DNA from: CAYRVX01 sp964427875
Lineage (GTDB): Bacteria > Planctomycetota > Phycisphaerae > SM23-33
Reading direction: 5' to 3'
DNA length: 64,000 nt
Assembly (NCBI GenBank): GCA_964427875.1
Contig: CAYRVX010000013.1
Span: 1 to 64,000 of the forward strand
Positions 50,126-62,100 of this stretch are shown piece by piece (positions within the stretch are counted from its first letter, which is position 1; each line of letters begins with the position of its first letter). The position numbers and the translations under genes are program-made. The notes below the pieces were generated by a model. It saw only the letters and a program-made list of their open reading frames with translations. It was not told the DNA's origin and searched no databases.

Positions 50126-53100
50126 TCACGACCGATAGAAGAGGTACTGGAAGTCGCCGCCCGGGGTCCCGTCGGCGTCGCCGTCGAGCAGAGAGCCCCT
50201 GGGATCGGCCACGCGGTCGCCGTCAAGCACCAGGAGGAACCAGGGCCCGTTGGGCAGATTGCGCCAGGAGACCCCTCTCTCGGTGAGCCTGAGCATGGCC
50301 GTGTAGTTGTCCGGATCCCAGGTGATGACATTCGCCTCGGTGTCCGAGATCGACTGCAACTCGCTGAGCGGCGTCCAGAAAGCGTCCGCATCGTACCACC
50401 CGTCGCCATCGAGATCGACGAATCCCCACGGCGAACTGTACACCAGGAACGTCGTGGGCTGATCCGGCTCCCTCTGCCGCGTGTTCAGCGTCCCCATGTT
50501 GACCGTGTGGTTGAACCGCACGACCAGGCTGTCGTCCGATTCCGTCCTGGCGTCCTCGACGTAGAGGTTGCCGACCGTCGGCTCAATGGTGCCGACGTAC
50601 GCGTTGTCGTTCTGCTCGAAGGGTCGCTTCCTCTGGAAATAGACCGTCGGTTTGCTGCTTGCGGCAAAGATGCCGTACGACTGGTACGCGTTCCCGTTGC
50701 CGTTGATGTGGCCGTACACGGTCACCCGGCCGATGGTGCCGGCGCCACGGATGTTGTCATCGTACGTCCCGACGTACCCGTCGTTGCCCGGGTCCACGCT
50801 GGCGGCAATGGTACTGCCTCGCCCGAAGGGATCCCACGTGTCTCTCGCCTCATCATACTCGGGAGACATGTCGCCGTAGATCAGCACACGGCTGATGCTG
50901 CCCCCCCGCGCGGTGTCCGCGTTGCCCGCCGTCCGCCACAGCGCCGGCGTGACTCCGTCGAGCTCGACGTTGTACTCGGGCAGACCGTCGGGGTCGTAGC
51001 CCAGGTCGAGTCCGGCGAAGATCGAGCTCGCGGCCATGTCTCCGTAGATATAGATATAGCTGAAGCTGTTGCCGGCCGCCGCGACGGCCTTGGTCATCGG
51101 GCCGAAGTAGGCCCGGCTGATGGAGCCGGCGGCCCGGACCTTCCCGGTCATCTCGCCCCTGCGGGCGTAGATCTTCGAGATGTTGCCCTCCGTGTTCAGC
51201 AGGCCGCTGAAATCGCCCCTGTCGACATAGAAGTTGCCGATGCCCGCGGCTGTGTGCACCGCCGTGTCGGCCTGCCCGCCGAAATCGCCCCTGCTGATCC
51301 TGATGCTGCTGGCGTAGCCCAGCTTGACGTCCAGGACGCCGGAGAAGTCGTACAGCACGTACACGGACCGCACGTCGCCGCAGGTGACCGTCACGTCCCC
51401 GCCGAAGCTTCCCCTGATGTAGATCGTGCTGACGCTGCCGAAGAGGTTCGCCTGGCCGGTATAGTCGCCGTAGACGCGGAAGCTGCTTATTCCGCCCAGG
51501 ATCGTATCCACGTCGGCACCGACGTCGTTCCTGGCGTAGAAGCTGCTGACCGCGTCGGCCTTGAACGTGCCGCCGGCGTATCCGCCCTGCATCCTCCAGG
51601 TCCGGACGTAGCCGGCATCGACATCCAGGTTGGCCACATTCCTGTAGAGCCTGGCGTAGTTCACGCCGCCCGGCAGGTTCCACGACGCCGAAGCGTCCAC
51701 CTCGTTAACGAGCATTGTGCGCACCGGCCCGTCGACGTCGACGTTGCCGAGTGTCACGTTGCCGATGACCCGCAGGGTCCTCAACCCGCTGTCGTCGGTG
51801 GCCGGCCCGTCGTCGGCCGTGCCGAAGATCCCGTCGAGGCCGACGCCCTGGATGTGGATGGTGCCGTAAGCCGCACCCTTGTACCGGATGGTCAACGACG
51901 AGCTGGAGGTCGTCTTCTTCAACGTCAGCGTCTTGGTCGCCTCGTCGTAGTAGGCCATGCCGACGCGCCCGCCGCTGAGCGTGATCGTCAAGGTGCGGTC
52001 GGCGCTCTGCCAGACGTAGTCCCGCCGCCCGCCGACCCAGACGCTCGGTCCGAAGTCGTTACCGTCGCCGGTCTCGACCGGGTCGGGAGCGAACACCGTC
52101 GTGTACAGCACGTTCGTCGTACCTGCCAGCTTCGAGGTCACGAATCGGGAGTAGATCCCCGTGTCGGCCAGGATCGCGGTGTCCGCGACGTCGGCGACAA
52201 CTCCGCGAACCGTCATCCGACTGATGCTGCTCGAACCCGGTGCCGACGTGTTGTCGCCGAGAGTGAGGAAGTCGCCGTCGCCCGGATTGATGCCGGCCGC
52301 GATGATCGAGGAAATGAGGTCCCCGTAAATGTAAATCGACCCGATGCTGCCGGAGTGGGCGTTCCCGCCATTCATCGCGTTGGCGTTGGGCGCAGCGTCG
52401 GCCACGACGACGTCCAGGTCGCCGTCGGCGTTCACGTCGGCCACGGCCAGGGCCTGCGGGATCTCCCCGGCGTCAACGGGCGCCTGGACCTGGAAGGTGC
52501 CGTCACCGTTGCTGATGAGGACCGAAACGGTCTCGTCGTCCTGGTTCAGGACGACCAGGTCTTCGTTGTGGTCGCCGTCCATGTCGCCGATCGCCAGGTC
52601 GACGGGCCGATTGCCGACGCCGACGTATACGGGCCGGTAGGCCGCATAGTCTTCGCGGTTGGCAAAGGTCCCATCGCCGTTGCCCATGACGACCGAGATG
52701 TCCTTGTCGAGGTAATTCCCGGCGATCAGGTCCAGGTTGCCGTCGGCGTCGGCGTCGCCGAGCGTCACGGACCACGGTCCGCCGCCCACGTCCACCGAGG
52801 CGGGGATCGCGTAATTGAGCGTGCCGTCGCCAACGCCCAAAAGGACCCACACCGTATCGTCGCCCATGTTGCCCACGACGACATCCACGAAGTCGTCGCC
52901 GTTCAACTGGCCGACGGAAAGAGACGCCGGCGACAGGCCGACGGCATACGTCAACTGGTTGGCAAAGTCAAAGGTGCCGTCGCCGTTGTTCAGCACGACC
53001 GACACGTTCCCGTCGTCCGTGTCGGCCGTGACGATGTCCAGGTAGTCGAGGTCGTCCACGGTTCCGTCGGTGTTGTCGTCGTTCAACTGGACGAGGGCAA

Positions 53101-56100
53101 CCGCCAACGGGAGGGATCCGACCGGGTTGAGCGGGTCGCTGACGGCCGGGGCAAACGTCCCGTCACCTTGGCCCATGAGGACCAGGACCTCCCCGTTGGC
53201 GTTGGTGACGACCAGGTCAAGCCAGCCGGCCCCGTCGTGGTCCACGTCGCCGAGCGCCGCGGCGAGCGGGGCCGTGCCGGTATCGATCTCGGGGCCTTGC
53301 TGGGGCGTGAAGGCCCCATTGCCGTCGTTGATCAGGACCGTGGCATGGCTCGTGCCGCCGCCGTCGCCGGAAGTGTTCACGACGACCAGCTCGGCTGCGC
53401 CGTCGCCGTCCAGATCGCCGATCACCACGTCCACCGGCCCGACGTCCGGGGCGACCGGGTAAGCCGTGGCGGCCTGGAACGAGCCGTCGCCGTTGCCCAG
53501 CAGGACCGACACCGTGTCGTCCATGAGGTTTACCGTGACGACGTCCAGGTAGTCGAGGTCGTCCACGGTTCCGTCGATGTTGTCGTCGTTGAACTGCCCG
53601 ACCGACAACGCCTCGGGGGAATCCCCCACGTCGAAGAACTGGGCGGCCGCCCCATACGTGCCGTCCCCGGCGCCCAGGAGAACGGCAATGCTGTCGTCGT
53701 CCGGGTTGGCGACTATGATGTCCAGGAAGTCGTCGCCATCGATGTCGCCGTCGATGTCGTCGTCGTTCAGTTGCCCGGCCCACACGGGCCCGGGGGCACG
53801 CCCGAACGTTCCGTCACCGTTGCCGAAGAGAATCGCGACGTTGTTGTCGTCGGCGTCGGCGACGGCGATGTCCGCCATGTCGTCGTCGTTCAGATCGCCA
53901 ATGGCGACTGCCTGTGGATTCGCGCCGACGTCGTAGTAGTCCGGCGTGCCGATGCTGAAGCCGCCGCCGGGGGAGCCGATGCCGAGGAGGACGGCGGCGC
54001 TGCCGCCGGCGTCCGTCGCGACCGCCGCGACAAGGTCCGGGCCGCCCGCCCCGTCGACGTCGCCGATGGCCACTGCCTGCGGTGCCTCGGCCCCGGCCGT
54101 CGGAACATCAATCACGAGGTTGATAACGTAATCAAACCCGGGATTCGCGTAGTTCACCAGGAACGAGACCGTGCTGTCGCCCGCGTTCGCCGTCACGACG
54201 TCCAGGCTGTCGAGCTGGTCGAACAGCCCGTCGCCGTTGTCGTCGGTCAACTGGCCTGCCGTCACAGCCTGCGGGGAGCCGCCCACGCCGACCGTCTCCC
54301 GGTCGGCGAAGGTCCCGTCGCCGTTGCCCAGCAGGATCGAGAGCGTGTCGTCGGCCTGGCTCGTCGCCAGGATGTCCACGACGCCGTCGCCGTTCACGTC
54401 GCCGAGCGCGACCGCCGTGGGCTCGTCACCCACGTCGTATCGCTCCTGCGCGCCGAAGGCGCCGGTGCCGTCGTTGAGCCGGACAGTGACATCGTCGCTT
54501 TCCCGGTTGGCGACGACCATGTCAGGGGCTCCGTCGCCGTTGAGATCGCCGAGGGCGACGGCGGCCGGCTCCTCCCCGGCCGAAACCCCCGGCCCCGCCG
54601 CGACCGCACCGGTGCCGTCCCCAAGGAGGAGCGAGATGGTATCCGCGCCGATATCCCAGCCGGCCAGCACTTTCGAGCCGCCCGTCACGCTCCCGCGGAC
54701 GTCCACCCTCCCGATGTTCCATCCGGCCGAGAGGATCGAATTGGTCATGTTTCCCGTGACGTAGACGCGGTTGATCTTCCCGCCCGTGCGAGCGGTAACG
54801 TTGTTCATGTGGCCGTAGACGTACAGCCTGTTGATGCCGCTCTCGGCGCTGACCAGCGAATCGTTCATGTTGCCTCGAACGCGGAGAAGGTCGACCACGC
54901 CGTCGGTCTCGATATCGGCGAACATGCCGCCTCGGATGTCGATTCGCTTGAACCCGCGAGTCGCCGAAGCAACGTACTTGTCGGCCGCGCTGCCGAAAGC
55001 GCCGTAGACGACCTGAAGCTTGTCCACGCGCCCGTTGTCCGCGCTGATGTTGGCCAGCAGGTTGCCGGTGGTGGCGTCGTTTCTCCGCCCGCCGACGTAG
55101 ATCGATTTAATGCTGCCGTTGGTCGCGGTCACGTCCCCGTTGAGGTTGCCGGTGTTGGCGTTCCTGGCTCGCACCGTCACGTAGTTGATAGACCGGCCGG
55201 TAATGGAGCCGTTGATGTTCCCGTTGTAGACCGTGATCCCGTGGATGTCGCCGTAACGGCTGACGATGTCGCCTTCCAGGTTCCCTTCGCGGATGTACAG
55301 CCTTTGGATGGACCCGCCGCTGGTGATGTCTGCGACAAGGTCGCCGTACCTGGAGAACCTCATGTACTTGATCGTGCCGAGGACGTCCAGGGAGCCGTAC
55401 GCCGTGCCGTCCGCGTCGATGAACCCGAGGTTCCCGTCGATATACATCCTGTCGAGATTCCCGTGGATGACGAGATCGCCGAACAGCGTGCCGTCAACGT
55501 CCACTCGCTTCACGGTTCCGCCCACGCTGACGTCGGCGTAGAGATGCGAGGCGGGCTGGCCTCTGCGACGCGCGACCCTCAGCGTGCCGAGGTTCCCGGC
55601 AATCAGGAAGTTCTGGGGAACCAGCTCTCCCCTCGGGTCCAGGCCCAGCGAGGAGTAACACGCAAGCGTGCCGAGCGACCCGGCCACCTCCAGCCTGCCG
55701 AAGTACCCGTTGGCCGTGCTGATCGCGCCCACGTCGTTGCTGGGGGCGTCTTCGTCCTTGGTGGTCATGATATCGGCGTAGATCGCGCCGGTCTTGGAGA
55801 TAACCGTTCCGATCCGGCCGTGGGATTCGATCCGGCCGGAGATGTCGTTGCCGACCTCCAGGCGCTTGAGCTCGGCCGCCGCGCCCGGCATCAGCAGCAT
55901 CGTATTGTTGAACCGGTTGCCGACGGTCATCGTACCCACGGGTCCGGCCACCTTCATGTAGCTGTCCGTGAGGTTGCGCCCGACGTTGAAGGTGCCGATA
56001 GCACCGACCAGCAGGCCCGGTATGGGCTCGCCGCGGCTGAGGACGACGATGTCGGGAACGGTGCCGCCGTCCATGAGCGCGACCTCCACGGCCACGGGGG

Positions 56101-59100
56101 TGTCTCCCACCTCCTCCAGGAGCACGTCGGTCTCATCGAACCACTCCTTGAGGAGGTCGGGCTCGGGGTCGGGATCGATCAGGTCGGGGTCGCCGAGGCT
56201 CATGAAGATGGAGACATTGCTGCTGCCCTGGTTGGCGACGAGGATGTCGAGATTGCCGTCACTGTCCAAGTCCGCGATGGCCACGTATCGCGGGCTGCTT
56301 CCGGTTCGCAGTTTCCCGCTATCCGTGAACCCGCCCGCACCGTCGCCGCGGAGCAGCGATATCTTGTGCTCGTTGTGGTTGGCGGTGACGACGTCCAGGT
56401 TGCCGTCGTTGTCCACGTCGGCCAGCGCGACGTGCATCGGGAACTCGCCGACGTCATACGTGGTCTGGTTAGCGAAGGTGCCGTCGCCGTTGCCCAGGAG
56501 GACCGACACGTCGTTGCCGAGCCGGTTGGTGACCACGATGTCGATGAAGGCATCGACGTCGTCGTTGACGTGGCCCAGCGTCACGAAGGACGGGCCGTCA
56601 CCGACGTCATACGTCACCTGATCCCTGAACGCGCCGTTGCCCCGGCCCAGAAGCACGGAGATGTCGTCGCTGCCCTCGTTGGCCGTGATGACGTCTTGCA
56701 CGCCATCGCCGTTCACATCGCCGGTGGCCACCGAGATCGGCTTCTCGCCGACGAGGTACTTCCACTTGTCGCCGAACGCACCGGTCCCATCGCCGAAGTA
56801 GACCGAGATGGTATCGTCCTTGTAGTTCCCGGTGACGATGTCCAGGTTGCCGTCACCGTCGAAGTCCGCCAGGTCGACCGATCGCGGGCCACCGTCGGTG
56901 ATGTAGTACACCGAGGGGAGGAAGTAGAGGTATCCGTATCCGTATCCGTAGGTGCTGGACAGTGTGACGGTCACGTAGTGATCGTCGTTGAACTCGTTGG
57001 CGGTGACGATGTCGAGCCGCCCGTCGTGGTTGAGGTCCCCGAGCGCCATGGCCCGTCCGCAGACCCCGGAAGTGATGACTTCCTCCAGTTGGCTGTCGAA
57101 CGTGCCGTCGGCGTTGCCCGGTCGGACCCGAATGCTGGTGACCACGCCGGGCGAGACGACGTCGATCATATCCCGAGTCACCGTCAGGCTCCCGAGGTCG
57201 TCGGGGGCGTGGATGGTGCACTCGATGATGTCGCGTGCCTTGACCCTCTGGACGCCGCCGTCGGTGACGACGAAGTGGCAGTACTCCATATCGGAGGTGC
57301 TGTCGAGGCCCTCAAGCACGCCGACGTCGCCGCCGTCGGCGCCTAGGCGGACGTGCTTCATGCCCGGGCCGCCCGCGGCTACCCGTGCGACGGACAGGCC
57401 ATTCACCCTCGCCGCGTCGCCGGAGATATAGACGTTGATCATGCCGTTGGTCCCGGCCGCCGCAACGACGGAGCCGATGTAGTTCGCGGCCACCTCCATG
57501 CCGTGGATCTTGGCGTTGGCGCCGGAGAAGCTGATCGTGCCCACGCTGCTGTAGGTGGGATTCGGGCCCTGCCAGCCGCTGTAGAAGATCGCGGCGCTGT
57601 CGAAGCACTGGAAGGAATCCAGCCCCATGCCGCCGACGATCGCGGTGATCTGCGCGCCCTCGGTGCCGATGATCTCTCCGATCGCCTGCCATTCCACCGT
57701 AGTGGTCGCCGGGGCGGGCGCCGGCTGGGGGGTCCAGCCAGGAATCCACGCGGGGTTGCGCGGGAAGTTCAGGTCGCCCGAGGACCCGCCGGTCGCCTGC
57801 CCGCCCTGGGTGACGGTGACGACATCGTTCACGTAGCCCAGGACGGAGCCGTTGATCTCGCCGAACACCACCCCGTCGCGCACGAATCTCGGCCCGGAAA
57901 CGGTCACCCTGCCGATGGTGTAGCTGGACATGATGGCCGCCTGGCACTTGGCCACCGGGCCGTCGTCCGCCAGGCCGTCGCCCACCTCCACCGAGTCGAT
58001 CCGCTGGGCCGACCAGATGACGCCGTTGATGCCGTGCCATTCGCCCGCCGGCGTCATCCTGTCTTCGTTGGCGACGACCGGGCCGATTCGCCCCGTGACG
58101 CGGACGTCCCGGATGAACCCGCCGGCCGTGATGCTGCCCACGGGCCCGTTGATCATCAGGCCGTTGATCTTGTCGCGATACCAGCCGTACTGCGGCTCGG
58201 TCACCAGGTCGACCGAAACGGGCGCGTCAGGCAGGCCGTGTACCCACGTCCCGAGCTTGCCGATCTGGGCCCCGATACTGCCTCCGGTGATGATGCTGTT
58301 GATGCCGCCCAGCATGCCGGAGATGATGTCGCCGTCCGTGCTGTTGTGGTAGTTCCCCCAGTCCTGATTGGCGTTGAGGTAGTACGCGTTGAACTTGCCC
58401 GGTCCGCCGATGTCCAGGTTTCGCGCCACGGTGGCGGTGGGCTCATCCGCCAGCCTCAGGTCGCCGATCTTCACGTCCCCGGTGGCATTCAGCGCTGCCG
58501 GACCGTCGAAGTTCAGGTTGACGATGACGCCGCCGTCGCCGGAGCCGGGGAACCAGAAGTCGTCCACGCCGATCGTGATGTACGAGTAGCTCGTGTAGAC
58601 CGGGTTCCCGTCGGCGTCCACCATCGGCGCGCTCGTGCTGGAGTCGTACTTCTGTGACGGGGTGACGGTGAGCATCCCGCCGCCGTCGTCCCAAAGGCGC
58701 GAGACCTCGCCGTTGTCCTTCCGATGCGGGGTCGCCTCGCCGATGTAGTTGCCGAAGCTCTGGATGACCCTGCCGCCAACGTGGATGTAGCCGATATCGC
58801 CGTCGTCGTGACGATACAGCACGGGGACGACGGGAATCGCCTCGCTGCCCCAGTCTCCTTCCACCTGGATCAGGTCCAGCCGCCCGGGCGGCCCGGCCTC
58901 GTCGGAGTTGACCTCGATGAGAGTGGCCAGCATGTTCCCGCCGACGACCATCGTACCGATGCTGCCGGTGGCCGCGAACGTGCAGCCTAAGCCCACGTTG
59001 CCGGCCGTGAAGACGTTCTGGATGTACGCGTCCCACTTGACGGGCTCAGGCAGCCCGGGATTCGGGTTGTTGGGGTCGTAGGGCTCATACGGAATGTAGC

Positions 59101-62100
59101 CGGCCGTGACGTCCACGCCCACCATACTGGCGGCCGTCGTGCCGATCCTCCCGATGGAGCCTTCCGACCGTATACTGCTGCCCCCCATGCTCCCGCCTTC
59201 GACGGAATAGATGTCTCCGCCTCCGATGGTGTGGATACCGACCGGGACGGAATAGCCTCCCTGCGCCCCGCCGAGCCTGCCGGTGGCGATGACCGCCCCG
59301 ATGTGCCCGCCGTTCTCGGTGACGACGTCGTCGTAGACGGCGCTGAGCTCATCACTCTGCCAGGTCCGGGGCTCGGTCCCGCTGGCGTCCGTGGCGATGA
59401 AGGCGTTCATCGATATTCCGCCCAGCCAGTCCCCCTCGACCCGGGCGCCGCCAAGCGACGCCGGCGTGGCGCCTTCGATGTCCAGCCGGTACGCCCCGAT
59501 GTTGAACGGGGGCGGCGGCGTGAAGACGCACAGGTAGTACACCCCCGCCGCCGGGGCCGTGAAGATCATCGGCTTCTGCTCTTCGATGAGCTCGGCCGTG
59601 TCGTAGCGGTACCGCGACCCGAAGCCGTAGTCGTCCCAGGTCTCGTAGCCCAGGCTCGCCACCGACCGGCCGTCGGAGTCGTACATGTGGGCCTTGACGT
59701 TCGTCCCGCGGGAAGCATCGTTGCCGTAGTAGATGAACGGCTCCCATACACCCAGGACGGGGACCCAGCCCTGGACGGTGACGGTCTGCCCGGCCTGCAT
59801 GGGCAGGGCGTACCAGTCCTGGAGCCACGAGGCCCCGGCGAAGCCGGGAATGCCCTCGGGCAGCGTGGAGGAGCTTTCGAATCGATACAGCGCCCCGTAG
59901 ACCTGCATCTTGCCGCTGGGGTGGTTGATGAACTCCGCGTGGGCGATCGAGTCGTTATCCACCCCCTGCCCGCCGAAGTAGACGAACTCGCCCTGGATCC
60001 AGGAGTAGTGGTAGCCGCCCAGAGTGTCGGTGCGGACCTCCAGCTCGTTGACGGTCCGGCTAAGCGGGAAGACGTCGGAGTGGTTGTCCACGTTCACGCT
60101 GCCGTAGAACAGCCCGCTCTGCGTGCCCAGGCGGTTGAGGGTCCCGGCCACGTGAATGTCCGGGTCGGGGTAGCTCAGCGAGTGGTACGGCTGGTAGATC
60201 GTGTTGTTGGCGATTTTCCCGCCCCCGCCCGCGCGGATGAACAGCGTATCGAGATTTCGCCCCACGTGGATGTTGCTCCACAGCCAGCCGATGTCGATCG
60301 CTTCGACGTTGCCTGCGGAGGTGATGTGGCCGGCCACCGTCCCGCCGACGCGGATGCGCCCCATGTCCTGGATGGCGTTTTCCGCCGAGGTGAAGACGCT
60401 TATGAGATAGTCGGCCTGGGCCTGGTCCCTGCCAAACCGCCCCGAGCCCCAAAGGAACGTCGAGTCCAGCGGGTTGCAGCTCAACCCCTTGGCGACGTTC
60501 GTGGTGATGGACAGGACGCCATCGGGAACCGGCGTGAGGGCCGCCGTGCCCGGATCGATGAAATAGAGCCGGTTCGGGCTGATGCCGTACTGACGGGTGG
60601 TGTAGTTCGCCACCACAATGTCCACCACCTCATCGCCGTTGAGGTCGTCCAACACCACCGAGCGCGGGCCGTTCGCCAGGCTGTGCGCCCGGTAGCCGAG
60701 GAACACGCCGTTGCCGACGCCCATCAGAACGGAGGCGTTGTTGCCGACCTCGCTGACGGTGACGATGTCCAGGTTCCTGTCCGCGTCCAGATCGGCCACG
60801 CCGATCGACTGGGGGGAGTCCGCGACGATGTAATTCTGGGCCGGATCGAAAGTGCCGTCGCCCCTGCCTCGGAGAAACGAGACGTCCATGCTGTCGTAGT
60901 TGGCGACGATCGCGTCGAGGAGTCCGTTCCCGCTGACGTCGCCGACGGCCACGTCGCTGGGGTTCTGCCCCACGTCGTACGCCACCTGGGCGGCGAACGT
61001 CCCGTCGCCGTTGCCCAGCAGGACCGAAAGGGTGTCGTCATCGCCGTTGGTGACCAGGATGTCCAGCGAGCCGTCGAGGTTCGGGTTGCCCAGCACCACG
61101 GCCGTGCCGCGGTCGCCGATGTCGTACGGCACCGCGGCCTGGAACGTCCCGTCCGCATTGCCGATGAGGACCGAAACGGTATCTTCGTCCGTCACGTCGT
61201 CGGCGTTGCTGTTGACGACGACCATGTCCAGGATCAGGTCCCGGTTCAGATCGCCGACGGCGACGTCCACGGGCAGGTACCCCACCTCGTAGATGTCGCC
61301 GATCTCGCCGACCATGAACTCGCTGGTGGGGAACTGCTCCTGGAACGTCGCCAGCCCCGTGCCGAGCAGGACGGAGACCGTCCCGCCGCGGTAGTTTGCG
61401 GTGATCAGGTCCAGGTTGCCATCGCCGTCGGCGTCCCCGAGGGTCACGGACACCGGGCCGTCGCCGACCTCGACGGTGGGAGGAGCCGCCAGGGTGAAGG
61501 TCCCATCGCCGACGTATATGCCCTGGGCCGCCATGGCCGGGTCGGCGTTGCCCAACAGGATCGACACGCTGTCGGGCTGATCGAGATACATGTCGTCGAC
61601 CACGTCGTTGTTGGCCACCACGAGGTCCAGGATGTCGAAGCCATCCACGTCGCCGTCGCCGTCGTCGTCGTTCAACTGGCCGAAGTAGACGCTCGACGGC
61701 TCATAGCTCCAGAGCGGGTCCGGGCCGACATCGATGCTCGTCTGCGGGCCGAGCGTGCCGTCGCCGACCCCGAGCAGAACCGAGACGGTGTCGTAGTAAT
61801 AGTAGGAGTTGGCTGTGACGGCGTCCAGGTAGTCGGAGGCGTTCACGAAGCCGTCGCCGTTATCGTCGTTCAACTGGGCCAGGGCCACCGACTGGGTACC
61901 GTAGTCGGCGTAGAAGACATCCGCGCTCTCGAACGTCCCATCCCCCTCGCCCAGAAGGGTCACAACCGTCCCAAAGGGCATCGAGGCCACCAGGTCCAGT
62001 TGCCCGTCGTCGTTGAGATCGCCCAGTTCCCCGTCCGTCGGGGAGTATGCCGAATAGCCGAGGTCCGCCCGCTCGCCGGCCTCGGTGAAGCTCCCCTGCC

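Noticed and set aside
50507..57346. 2,279-codon open frame on the plus strand
   Set aside because: Antisense shadow of FG-GAP coding DNA; repetitive 'VAVDVADRQ'-like text comes from reverse-complemented repeats.
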